Shown here one piece after another: positions 10,351 through 20,472 of a DNA stretch of 64,000 nucleotides. The stretch is from the NCBI GenBank assembly GCA_001599755.1, contig BCHX01000001.1, forward strand, positions 5,642,001 through 5,706,000. Reading direction: 5' to 3'. The notes under the pieces are model-generated. The model saw only the letters and a list, made by a program, of their open reading frames with translations. It was not told where the DNA came from and made no database searches. Source of the stretch: Gliomastix tumulicola. Its lineage: Eukaryota > Ascomycota > Sordariomycetes > Hypocreales > Bionectriaceae. A program made the position numbers and the translations under genes. The number at the start of each line of letters is the position of its first letter. The stretch's first letter is position 1.

Positions 10351-12135
10351 TTAGAGGACCATGGCGGCAACACCAGCAATGATGAGGGCACCGAAGCCAG
10401 CTCCCTGGCGCTCGGCCGCAGCTCCAGTGGTAGGAACTGGTGCGGGAGCAGAGGGACCAGTGGGAACATGGGTCTCAGCGGGAGGAGGCTTGGGAGTCTC
10501 GGCTGGAGGAGCAGGGGGAACCTCAGCCGGGGCAGAAGGAGCCTCAACCGGGGGAGCAGGAGGAGCCTGGCCGGGAGGAGAAGGAGCCTGGCCGGGAGGA
10601 GGAGGAGCCTGGCCGGGAGGAGGAGGAGCCTGGCCAGGAGGAGGAGGAGCCTGGCCAGGAGGAGGAGGAGCACTGTGACCCGGAGGAGGAGGAGGAACCT
10701 CAGCAGGAGGAGGCTTGGGAGCCTCGCCTGGGGGAGAAGGAACCACGCCAGGGGGAGGAGGAGGACCGTGACCAGGGGGAGCAGGGGACTGGGCAGGAGG
10801 CTGAGGAGACTCTACCGGGGGAGCGGGAGATTGAGTGGGGGGCGTGGGCGACTCGACGGGCGGCGCAGGCGAGTGGCCGGGAGGAGGAGGAGACTGATGG
10901 GGAGGCTTGGGCGACTCGACCGGCGGGGGAACGACGGGAGACTGAGGCGGTGGCGGCGGGACCTTGGTGGAAACCTCCGGGGGAGGAGGAGGCTGCTTGC
11001 TCGTGACCGGGGGAGGAGGCGGCTGCTTGCTGGTAACCGGAGGAGGGGGAGGGGGAGGAAGCTTGCTCGTAACCGGAGGAGGAGGCGGCNNNNNNNNNNN
11101 NNNNNNNNNNNNNNNNNNNNNNNNNNNNNGCCTTGCTCGTGACCGGGGGAGGAGGCGGCTGCTTGCTCGTGACCGGGGGAGGAGGAGGGAGCTTGCTCGT
11201 AACCGGAGGAGGAGGCGGGGGAGGAAGCTTGCTCGTAACCGGAGGCGGCGGCGGCACCTTGGTGGAATTACTAGGCGGAGGAGGAGGCTGCTTGCTCGTG
11301 ACCGGAGGAGGGGGAGGCACCTTGCTGGTAACCGGAGGAGGAGGAGGCACCTTGCTCGTAACCGGAGGAGGAGGAGGGAGCTTGCTCGTAACCGGGGGAG
11401 GAGGTGGCACCTTGGTGGAATTACTGGGCGGAGGAGGAGGAGGCTGCTTGCTCGTGACCGGAGGAGGGGGAGGAACCTTGCTGGTAACCGGAGGAGGGGG
11501 AGGAGCCTTGCTGGTAACCGGGGGAGGAGGCGGCTGCTTGCTGGTAACCGGGGGAGGAGGAGGTTGCTTGCTGGTAACCGGAGGAGGGGGAGGAACCTTG
11601 CTCGTAACCGGGGGAGGAGGAGGAACCTTGCTGGTAACTGGAGGAGGCTGCTTGCTGGTAACGGGAGGCGGCAAGTGGGTTTCGGTTGGCTTGTAAGTCA
11701 CCGTGCAAGGGCAGTCTATGACGATGTTAGAGAGGTAAATTAACCGGGATCTGAGAGGAAGTGTGCAACTCACTGGTGATGGTGATGGTCGTCTCCTTGG
11801 TAGCCGTGTAGGTCACGTTCTTGTGAGCGAAGGTGGTGGGACCCTGTAGAAGGCACATTAGCTTTCTGTTGTGTTCAACTGCATTGGAACTTGGTGAGAC
11901 AAACAGGGCAGTACGTCTCATAAGGGCCGTAAATGACGGTTGTATGATCGTAGTTGTCCTCCCATTTCTGGTCGTAGCCCTTTTGCTCCTCGGGAGCACC
12001 CTTGGGTTCCTCTTTGGGCTTGGGCTCCTCCTTGGGCTCCTCCTTGCCCTTCTGTTCCTCAGGAGCAGGACGAGGCCCGGCGGTGGCCGTAGCGGCCAGC
12101 ACCACCATGGGCGCAAGAAAGCCAATGAATCTCAT
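10351..12135 (-). CDS. Proline-rich, GPI-anchored cell-wall protein (contains an assembly gap)
   Basis: Three exons on the minus strand (12135-11905, 11843-11774, 11715-10351). The product has a signal peptide (MRFIGFLAPMVVLAATATAG), a Lys/Glu/Pro-rich segment, and a TYCPGPTTF...TITITNCPCTV module of the kind found in fungal wall proteins. A long tandem array of PPPPPVTSK units follows (16 VTSK units before the gap, 3 after, with SNSTK variants). Then come Pro/Ala/Gly/Glu repeats (GQAPPPP type) and a hydrophobic C-terminus (GALIIAGVAAMVL) typical of a GPI signal. The donor of intron 1 is the non-optimal GTTTGT, chosen because it restores the TYCP-GPTTF module in phase. The 40 Ns at 11090-11129 are not a whole number of codons; the visible coding bases (1626) are. 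The product is probably structural and extracellular; the domain layout is seen, the role inferred. Confidence 0.8.
10744..11690 (-). repeat. Tandem repeats encoding Pro-rich units
   Basis: The DNA is built of imperfect units of about 30 bp coding for (V/Q/L/A)PPPPPVTSK, with GGAGGA-rich cores on the plus strand. Near-identical neighbouring units explain the unresolved N gap inside the array. Confidence 0.85.
11090..11129. other. Assembly gap (40 N)
   Basis: A run of 40 Ns sits inside the PPPPPVTSK array. The frame requires a true missing length that is a multiple of three (zero, 39, 42 and so on), so 40 is a placeholder or a mis-estimate. Confidence 0.95.
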
Positions 12136-15100
12136 CTCGAGATCACAGCGAAGAACCGGATTTTAGCGAAAGTCGAATTGCTGTGACGGTACGAGCAGCA
12201 GGTTCTTGTCGATATCTCAAGACCCGAGTGATGGCTGAAAACCTCTTTGTCTCAGGGGAGCAAGAGGCGGTATTTGTAGTTGTCCAGACCTCTCTTCAAA
12301 GTCAATCTCCTGTCATACACCGTACGATATGACAGGGAATGGCGATGAGTAGTAGTTGACATCGTTGACAATGCTATCCCGTACCCCGAACCCCCAAGTC
12401 TTCCCAACGCCCTCCCACAGATCGGAGAAGAAGACTTTTGCACCGCGTACCGCGAACACATATCCTGTAGAAGCTTTTCGCCCGGAATCTAGCTTCATAA
12501 CGAAGAGAAAGGGGAAGGACGAGAGAATTTTTCCTGCGTTGATACGAGAAATAGACTCTGTTGGGTGAGCCGTCCTTGGTTAGTCGAGCAAGACGAGATG
12601 CTGTGTGTGATGTAACGTCGGCTGTCAACATGGCGATTTTCAACTTCTGGAAGAAAAATAAAGTTGACAACCTGGAGAAAGAGACGGGACAGCTTGAAGT
12701 TAATAAGTCAAGATGTGAAGGCTCCTCGGCACGCCATCGCCTATCCTCCTCCCGCAGGAGGGACTCGGATGGCATATTCTCCTACCGGGAACAGGAACCA
12801 AGACCAGGCCAAGGCGACAATGAATTCCGATGTCCGGAAACGTTACATGTATCGGAGGAATCTTGTGATGGTTCGCCCAGGGGGGAATGAAGCTTGGCCT
12901 GTGATGAACTGAACCCAGTTCCTGGTTCTTAACCACTGCACATTGACTGATGCATGGTCTTTGGACGAGGCTGGTAACAACAACATCAAGCTGAGGTCCT
13001 GCTGTAAAAGCTCCTCCGACAGGGCCTCTTCAACTGCGCAATGATTGGTGCGGCGGCCCGGTCTCAGCAGAAGTCGCATGATAATCGACTTGCGGGCACT
13101 GAGCCCGAAGACGGTCCTCAATCAGCTCAAGGTTGAACTGCATTGGCGTCGGCCAAGTCACCCGAAGATCCGGCCATCCGTTGTTGCCTGAGACAGCTCC
13201 TTGCAGTCGGTGGCATTGCGAGCATAGTCTGTGGACTGGAATGCAAAGCCTCTGCTTCCCACCTGAGATCCCAACCCCAAAGACGAAAACGGCACAACAC
13301 TTGAGTTTGCAATCGTCATTTCCGTACTGCGAATTGATCGGAGAATGGGGCAAATCATTAGGCCACTTGTGAGAAAAATTTCGAAGCCCATCGCCGATTT
13401 CTTAGGTGGCTGTAGAGGCAGGTGGCCTCGTTCGACGCACGTTCGCAGTCATCGTGGAGCGGTCGCTTTCAGCGTTGATTCTGAGACAACGACATGCCAA
13501 TTGATCAAATTCGCCCCCAGCACTGGGGTTCTGGGGAAAGGCAAAACTGCAGTCGAAGAGTATGATACAGAATATTAATCCTCAATTTCTTGACCCCAAA
13601 ATCGATCTCGGCAAGACCAAGAGCAGGATTGACGTTACATGGAAGGAGCTGGCGGTGTTGTAAGTCGCCCCTTCCCCCTCATTCTGGCCATCGTGACCGG
13701 CGCCTTCCCAATCAATTCCACACGTGATTTTACTTTTTGACCCTCCCGGGGGGAGATTATGATCATCTCCTCAACAAAACCCAAAACGAACACTTCTTTC
13801 TTCTCTTCAGGTTCTCTATCTACGGACACGACGACGATATGTGCAAACTACGGGTGTTCACGCCTCGACCAATGATATGCTGGACACGCCAGGCATCGTC
13901 ACATTACCCACGGCTCGCATTTGGTGGAGCGGCCGTCAGACGCTCCTCACTGGCAACGAGCACCAAAGCCGCTTGCTTGCATCGCTCTGGACCGCTGAGC
14001 TCCCGTGATGATTTGTCTGAGGCTTCCTTTGCCATCCCACTCGGCATTACGAAGATTACCTCAAGCTCTTCGAAGCCGGATGCCTGCACCAAATGTCCCT
14101 CCTTCACGAAGCTCCTTCACGCCGGACGGGTCCTGCACACAGCCAAGGCAGACCGCTCCCAGCAATCCCGTCTCGCCCTCATGTGAGACGAAGAGCACGG
14201 CACGCTCCGGCAGGTCCATCGGCTGGGGCGAGGAGATTTCCCCTCCCTCCATCTGCCCCGAGGACTATGCGGAGGAAAGACACACAAGCCGGTCTCACAA
14301 TTCTCCTCTCCGCTGGCAGAGCTGCGACTGGCTGGGCGAGCGAATCGAGCACCTGCTCAGGCGGCTAACGTTGCCTGTTCATTTGCTACTACGAAGTGGA
14401 GGGGACAGTGCTGGTGCAAACTCTATTGCCCCAAGTTGTTTCCTGTGTCGGAGGCCGTCCGATGACTCTGGAATGTTGTGGAAACTTGCAACAGCAGCAG
14501 CAGTCAACGACCCAGACCCCCCGATGCGGGCAGGAGGAGACCTTGTGTGAGAGAATTTTCGGGTCCTGCAAGTGCAGAATTGCGACATTTCCCCTCACTC
14601 TTCAACTGTGTCGGGCTGAAGGCAGGCAGACAACAGACTTTGGTCGCCACTACACAGTTCCACCTAGCGCTCACAAGACCAGCAGCATTCTCTTGCACTG
14701 CTCGATTACTCGGCTAAAAGCTTTGTCGTCCAGGCGGGCAAGGCACGACTGTGGGCAGGAAGCATCACGGGCTTACCAGAAATGGCATACTCAACGCAGT
14801 GCTTTGGGTCTTTGCTTCGGTGCTTCTATTTCAAGCATCCACAGCGCTATTGGCAAATGATGCCTCTTCTTTGCGAGGTGGCAATATCTGCTCGGTGCTT
14901 TCAGACTTTTCACCTGTGCTCTTATTCTTTACCCATTTTGTTGGTCTACTAACTGTGTATTGATCCACATGCACCAGGCTCACCACTCTAGCAGGACCAG
15001 TGGACCACAGCATGCAAGGGCGAGAGACCCAGCATACCATCTCGATTCCAACTTCCGCGGGTGGGAAGCAACAAAGACCTGGACCGCCAGTGTTCGGCTT

Positions 15101-17390
15101 AAGCTGCCTCGGAGGGACATGTGTACATGAACGCCGACCCAACTCCGACCCACCATCAACTTGAACCGGCTGTCTGTGTTTGCGCCGGCATGGTCGACGA
15201 GATTTTGCAAAGTGCCAGGTCAATACCGTCCAATTGTGAATGTAGCACCCCTAGTGCCTGAGAAGCGGCCAGAAGTATCGCCCAAGCTTACCAGGAAATA
15301 GAAGGGTCACGAAAATGCTTGCTTCACATGCTCAGTTCTTGACTACGAGCCCGACTCTTTATGGAGCCACGTTGCCGTGACGCAAGACGAATTTCTATTC
15401 CAGACCATGCTCGGGGGTCATCTCTCTCACCGGTCCTGGATTTCTTTCCTTTTGGGAAACTCGCCTACACGGCATACCGCGCGACTGAGACCGATGGCAC
15501 CTCGATGAGCAGGGATTGTGAAATTTTTGATTTTCTCTTTGGTCCCATTGGCCCTGACCTGCATGATGGAGGGTAGGGACAGCAACAGCGCAGCCGTTCT
15601 GACGGCTACACCTCGGAAGGAGAGAGAAGACCTCTGATTCTTGCAAGCGAGGCGGATTGCCAACATTTTTCTCGCAACAAGGTGGTGTGGAGCGTAAGGA
15701 TACCTTGTGTCTAGCCCTCATTGGCCTGGGTGATGCTGTGGACTGCCAAGCTACCGACTTACCAAGCAAGCTACCCCTCGCCAAGTCGGCCGCGAGTGTG
15801 TCTAGCAGGGGCACAGCCATTCGCCGGGAGTGATCGCCAGGAACAGACAGCGGGATGCGGGACAGCAAAGCTTTTCGTGTTGCGTGGGCTTTTTTGGTGC
15901 CCGATCTCCAAGCCCGCCTCCAGGTGAGGCGATCGCGACATGAGAAGCGCTGACATCCAAAGCACTCACTGAGGTGAAAGAAAAAAAGGGTCTCGACGGG
16001 CTTCTAGAAAAATTCTACTGCAAAATTTTATCTGAGCGGTTTTTCAGTTTGGACGGCGACAGAAGGAGAAGGATAGAATCGTGGGGGTGGTCAGTCAGCC
16101 TGAGGGGCCTAGCCAAAGGTCCTGTGGTGTGCCGCCTTGCGTCTGACTCAAGGTCTGCGGGAAACACACGTGTTGTGCGCCGGCGTTAGTAGCGCGAAAT
16201 GCAAGGCTTCGCCGACTCGTGCATTGGTGGAAGGCTCGACTGCTCGATGGACTGCTCGATGGACTGACTGCAGCTGCTGGGGCCGACACTCGGACTGCGA
16301 GTCTGCGGCCTCTGCCACGAGGAGCCCGCTCTGTCAGAAGCACATGCTGCACAACAGGTTTTTTTTTCCCTGCGTTGCTCCGCTCTCGACCTTGATCGCT
16401 GATGCAGGTACGAAGCCTCTTTCCTGGCCAACGTTGCAATTGGGTGGAGCTGCAAAACCCTTTCGGTCGTCTTCCTGCTGGATCCTGTTATCCAATATTC
16501 ACAGGAAGAGACGTGTGTGTCTTGCCAGTGTTCCCACTGACAGGGATGTTGGCAGACTAGAACTGGCCCATTGGGCCTTATGTCAGGTACCAGGCACCCG
16601 CCAGCGCGCGACCAATAGGCTTCGATCCCTGGGACCGGCTAGAATGGAACTAGAAAAGGACTTCACACCAACTCAGCATCCATGGACCCTCCCACCATCG
16701 GAGGACAACTGCCCATTGTGTCTCGTGGCTGTCGATGTACTCATTATGTACCTCGTGCACCCGAGTCTGTCCACATCGCACACGCATGGCTGTCGGAGAC
16801 CAGCATCCTTTGTGCGCTGTACGACGGTGGTACCAACGTCGGGCCAGCCAACTCTCTTGCTTCGCTCGTGGCTCATGGGCTTGGCTGCTAGCGCCTTCCT
16901 AATGACTAGGTCAACGCAGGGCGAAAACTCCCTCACATGCTGCCAGCTGGCAGTGTGCTTACCTTGCTTTTGTCGCCCGGGTTAGGTTCACACTTCACAG
17001 GTACCCGTGGAAATCCCGCCGCGATGGCGAAAGAGGGTGCTCACCCTCCCCTCCCCTCCCTCGAGAATGTTTCTGCATTGTTCCCATTAGGCTTGAATAA
17101 CCGGCTTGACGCCACGAGGGATACTTGTCGGAAGACTTTCCGACGAGAGCTCTGTCTTCCTAGACCCCGACGCCGCTTCCTTGTGCGCATTCTAGTTACA
17201 TTTTGACGGGAAACACCAAAGCGAGGTGAGGTGCAGTCAGTCAGGGTGCGGATCATGATCGGGCAACGAGGGTGATCGCAAGGACCGATACCCATTCGGT
17301 TGATTCCGTGCTAGCCCTGCGGAAAGAAAGCCCTCTGTGAATATGCAGGTACACACACATGTAAGCTGCAGGCCACTGGGATCATGCCAG

Positions 17391-17426
17391 GGCCCATGGA
17401 CAGGCCCATGGACAGGCCCATGGACA
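17391..17426. repeat. Three exact 12-bp tandem copies
   Basis: The unit GGCCCATGGACA is repeated three times without mismatch. No function is evident. Confidence 0.9.
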
Positions 17427-17784
17427 ACGCATCGAGGTACTTTTCAGTCACGCGGTGGTCAGCCTGGACCGGTCAGGCCCCCCGGGAAGCAGCCCGAGGA
17501 GCCACGAGGACTTTGGAGTGTACACCATCACGAGGTACCTGGCATGGCGTGTTCCCTATTCAGTTCTAATCGTGGACAGGCTAGCAGCCAGTGGCAAGCG
17601 CCTTGATCTATCTTGAAGCTCCATCTTGCTTCTAAGTTGGATGTGGGTACAGCTCCGACTCGACGCCACCAACCATGACTCTGTTTGCGGCTGTTTGTTC
17701 CAGGGACCATCCCCCAACACATTCTACGGCTTCCGCCCTCGAACTGCCGCTCGTTCAGATTCTTTTGGCCTGGCCTCCCTTGTC

Positions 17785-17790
17785 TATAAG
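17785..17790 (+). promoter_or_regulatory. TATA-like box of the secreted protein gene
   Basis: TATAAG lies 270 bp before the start codon and is followed by a C/T-rich leader with several TTTC/CAAC motifs, as in strongly expressed fungal genes. This suggests transcription starting near 17815-17825. Confidence 0.4.
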
Positions 17791-18054
17791 AAGCCCCGTC
17801 CCATCCCCCGTTCGTTTCAACTTCCATCCCATCCCATCAACACAACACAGTCATTCCTGACCCAGACCTTGTCTTTACACACACTCCTTCTTCCATTCTC
17901 TTGGAACACACTTCTCAACGGCCAGGCTCCGTTCTACCTTCCTTGAAATCAAGATATAAGATCATCTGTTTCTGAGCTTAGATCTCGAAACTCACTGCCC
18001 ACCTCGGCCACTACTTCCTTTGCCAGACAAAGTACATCACCACCATCACTCAAG

Positions 18055-18552
18055 ATGCATTTCACCGCTTCCGTCCTTGCCCTTGCCGGCTCCGCTGCTG
18101 TCGCCAGCGCCAACTCTGTCACCTTCTGGACTCTCGATGATGTCCAGCGTACCATCTACTTCACCTCCAACGAGAACGCCTTCCCCCTTGACCCTGTCGT
18201 CGTCAGCAGCGCTGAGCAGACTACCGTCCAGTTCCCTGACGAGTACGTCGGCAACTTCTACGCTGTTGCTGATGGTGCGGACAACAAGCCTGGCATGCTG
18301 GGTGAGGTCAAGTTCTCCGGCTGGGAGAGCAAGACCTACTTCGACGTCTCTGCCATCATCGACGCCAACGACAAGAACGGCGTCAAGCAGATGTACCCTG
18401 CCGACTCTCACTACCCCATGTCTGGCTGCGTCGTCTTCCCCTGCGACAACGCCTACTACCTCCCTGATGATGTCCAGACCAAGGTCACCACTGAGAACCA
18501 CATCATCACCACCCTTGGTGAGGGCTCTACTGGCCTCTCCTTCACCCAGTAA
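18055..18552 (+). CDS. Small secreted protein of a fungal family often labelled 'Dnase1 protein'
   Basis: A single exon of 165 aa. Residues 1-19 (MHFTASVLALAGSAAVASA) are a clear signal peptide, followed by NSVTFWTLDDVQRTIYFTS. Recognisable family blocks are GMLGEV, TYFDVSAI, GVKQMYP, SGCVVFPCDNAYYLPDDVQT and a C-terminal TLG. Two cysteines in the GCVVFPC segment could form a disulfide. I recall this family in many Sordariomycetes genomes under the names Dnase1 or thaumatin-like protein; I see no nuclease catalytic motif that justifies the first name. Codons end almost always in C, which suits high expression. A TATA-like box lies upstream and a CA repeat directly follows the stop. A role at the cell surface or in the environment is inference. 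Confidence 0.85.
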   Translation: MHFTASVLALAGSAAVASANSVTFWTLDDVQRTIYFTSNENAFPLDPVVVSSAEQTTVQFPDEYVGNFYAVADGADNKPGMLGEVKFSGWESKTYFDVSAIIDANDKNGVKQMYPADSHYPMSGCVVFPCDNAYYLPDDVQTKVTTENHIITTLGEGSTGLSFTQ

Positions 18553-18563
18553 AGGGCAAGCAC

Positions 18564-18595
18564 CACACACACATACGCACACACACACACACACA
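18564..18595. repeat. (CA)n microsatellite
   Basis: An interrupted CA tract starts 12 bp after the stop codon of the small secreted protein gene, within its 3' UTR. Confidence 0.9.
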
Positions 18596-19925
18596 TGCGC
18601 TGCGCGCTCATGATGTTACGAACATATCCTTTCTATCTCCCCCATCATGATACCCCTCGATTGTTGCACAGCCAACTCGAGGTTTTCGGGGAGAGGGGAA
18701 AGGGTACGACACGATAGACTTTCAAACAATCAACACATTCGCCCCAACGGCATCTGAGGCTTGGCTCCTCATCACGATCATTGACGACACTCATTATTCT
18801 ACGGCTCATGCCTTCCCGGGTTTTCAATCTCTCAACCCAAACTATCACTACAGTCTAATTCCACAAGATGGCTTCCGAGACTGGCGCTCGCTCCCTTCAA
18901 CCAACCCAACTGGACACTCTCTCTTCTTCTTCAGAACAACTTCTTGACACTCTTTTGACAAGACCTTTACCTTGGACTTCACACCTTTTACCACTTTACC
19001 CTTCTTCTACCTTATAGATATTCTTCCTAGGTCTGTTCAGACAGACATTGTTCTTGTATATACCAACTTCAGGGGCTTTTCAGCATATTTCTTTGGGCAT
19101 TTTGCTTGGTGGACTTCTTATAGACATATCATACCCTTCAATGGAAGATACCATGAACACTTCAAAACACTCTTTAACTCTCTGCACTCTCTTGACTCTC
19201 TGTGACGATGTCTAGTAACCAGTATTTTTTGCTGTAGGAGAAGTGCATCTGCCTCACAGCAGCACAGCGTCTAGGTATCATTTGCATGCAAAGTCTACCG
19301 CCACTGCCCCCAGTCACAAAGACTGCTGGAATACATGGGCCAGACTTATTTTGTTTTAGCGACTACCTACTAGTACCTATGGTCAGTCCCCCAATGCCGC
19401 AGGCAGGCAGGTGATGAATGGCACTAGCACACCGAGGTGACTGACAAGACAAAGCGAGACCTTCGTTCGCATTTCCCGCCCCCCTTGCCTCTAGACTTCT
19501 CTACACTGCCACACGCACGCAAAAACAGACTTCCCGTCAAGAAACCTCCTCCAAAAGTCACATCAGCCCGAAGAAGGACGGTCGGCCGACAGGGCTTTTC
19601 TCACCGGATCCAAGCACCCGACACAATGAACTATAGGTAGCTCCGGACAATGGGCGAAATAGAGTTTGCCAGCCAGTTGCACGTTGCAAAACTTTATTTC
19701 TCTCCCTTTCTCTTTTCCTTTTTCCCCTCCCTAACGAGGCGTCATGCTTCTCGTCTCTTGACATCATGCACGTTGGAGGGCGAGAAAAAACAACGCAGGC
19801 GCCGTTGAAGTCTATTCGGGTGATCTGCCACGAGGAACAATGGCATGACGCAGGGTTTGGCAGCGGTCTTGAGTAAGTTTTTTTGTTTTTTGGACAATGG
19901 AAGGACGGGAAGAAAAACGGGAGAA

Positions 19926-19941
19926 GGGGGGGGGGGGGGGG
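19926..19941. repeat. Homopolymer of 16 G
   Basis: A plain poly-G run in non-coding DNA. Its length is uncertain in any sequencing technology. Confidence 0.9.
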
Positions 19942-20327
19942 AGCAACATGGGGACTTCTCGAGTAATGCAGATAGAGTTCCCCTTCTGTCAAGCACGAGG
20001 CTTACGCGTGACGAACAAGGCACGTGGCTAGAGGAAACAGAAAGAGGAAGCAGAGCCGAAAGGCTATTGACGCTCGATTCAGAGCCGGTTGGGTGGCGTT
20101 GCGAATATTTCGACAGCCGGAGGGGACGTTTGAGGCTCGGAATGCCGCGCGGACGTTGAGAAAGACAAAACGCCACCCCGGCTGGTCTTTTGATTCATCG
20201 CTATAGAGGTAGTCTAAGGTGGGAAAGCAAAAGGAAATGGCCACACTTACAAAGCGGACATCTATTGTATGTACATCTGACTCAAACCGGCGCCCGAGGC
20301 TCAAAATACACGACAAAGATTGAACAA

Positions 20328-20373
20328 TGACCCTAGCCGAGCACGTTCGCTGACCCTAGCCAAGCACGTTCGC
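20328..20373. repeat. Two tandem copies of a 23-bp unit
   Basis: Copies 20328-20350 and 20351-20373 differ at a single base and begin TGACCCTAGCC. They lie just downstream of VPS54, probably in or near its 3' UTR. Confidence 0.9.
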
Positions 20374-20472
20374 TTGCCCCAGTGCTATTGACGCCATTTG
20401 GCCATAGCTCTTAGCAAGAAGCACTGGAACGTGTCGTGTCGTTTCGTTTCGTTTCATATGTGAAGGTGCTGC

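Larger units (their letters stand above)
12136..18054. other. Long gene-free region between two surface or secreted protein genes
   Basis: No gene I can support lies in these 5.9 kb. Many frames of 60-280 codons occur on both strands (the longest 16137-16985, plus), but they use arbitrary starts, show no domain, and have erratic Cys/Trp/Arg composition. There is no recognisable transposase, reverse transcriptase, terminal repeat or rRNA/tRNA. Three 12-bp direct repeats lie at 17391-17426. The last 300 bases are the promoter and pyrimidine-rich leader of the secreted protein gene. The rest could be regulatory DNA, non-coding RNA or relic sequence too decayed to recognise. Confidence 0.5.
18553..20472. 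other. 3' intergenic region between the secreted protein gene and VPS54
   Basis: These 1.9 kb contain a CA repeat (18564-18595), a run of 16 G (19926-19941) and two tandem 23-bp copies (20328-20373). The pyrimidine-rich stretch 18850-19200 holds a 77-codon frame (18972-19205) with no domain, which I take as 3' UTR or spacer. No gene is supported. Confidence 0.5.

Noticed and set aside
16137..16985. A 282-codon plus-strand frame in the long gene-free region
   Set aside because: It has a non-ATG start, no domain and scattered Cys/Trp/Arg; frames of this size arise by chance over 5.9 kb of moderate GC content.
18972..19205. A 77-codon frame (MDFTPFTTLPFFYLID...) after the secreted protein gene
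   Set aside because: It has no signal peptide or domain and its T/C-rich composition mirrors the local pyrimidine-rich DNA.
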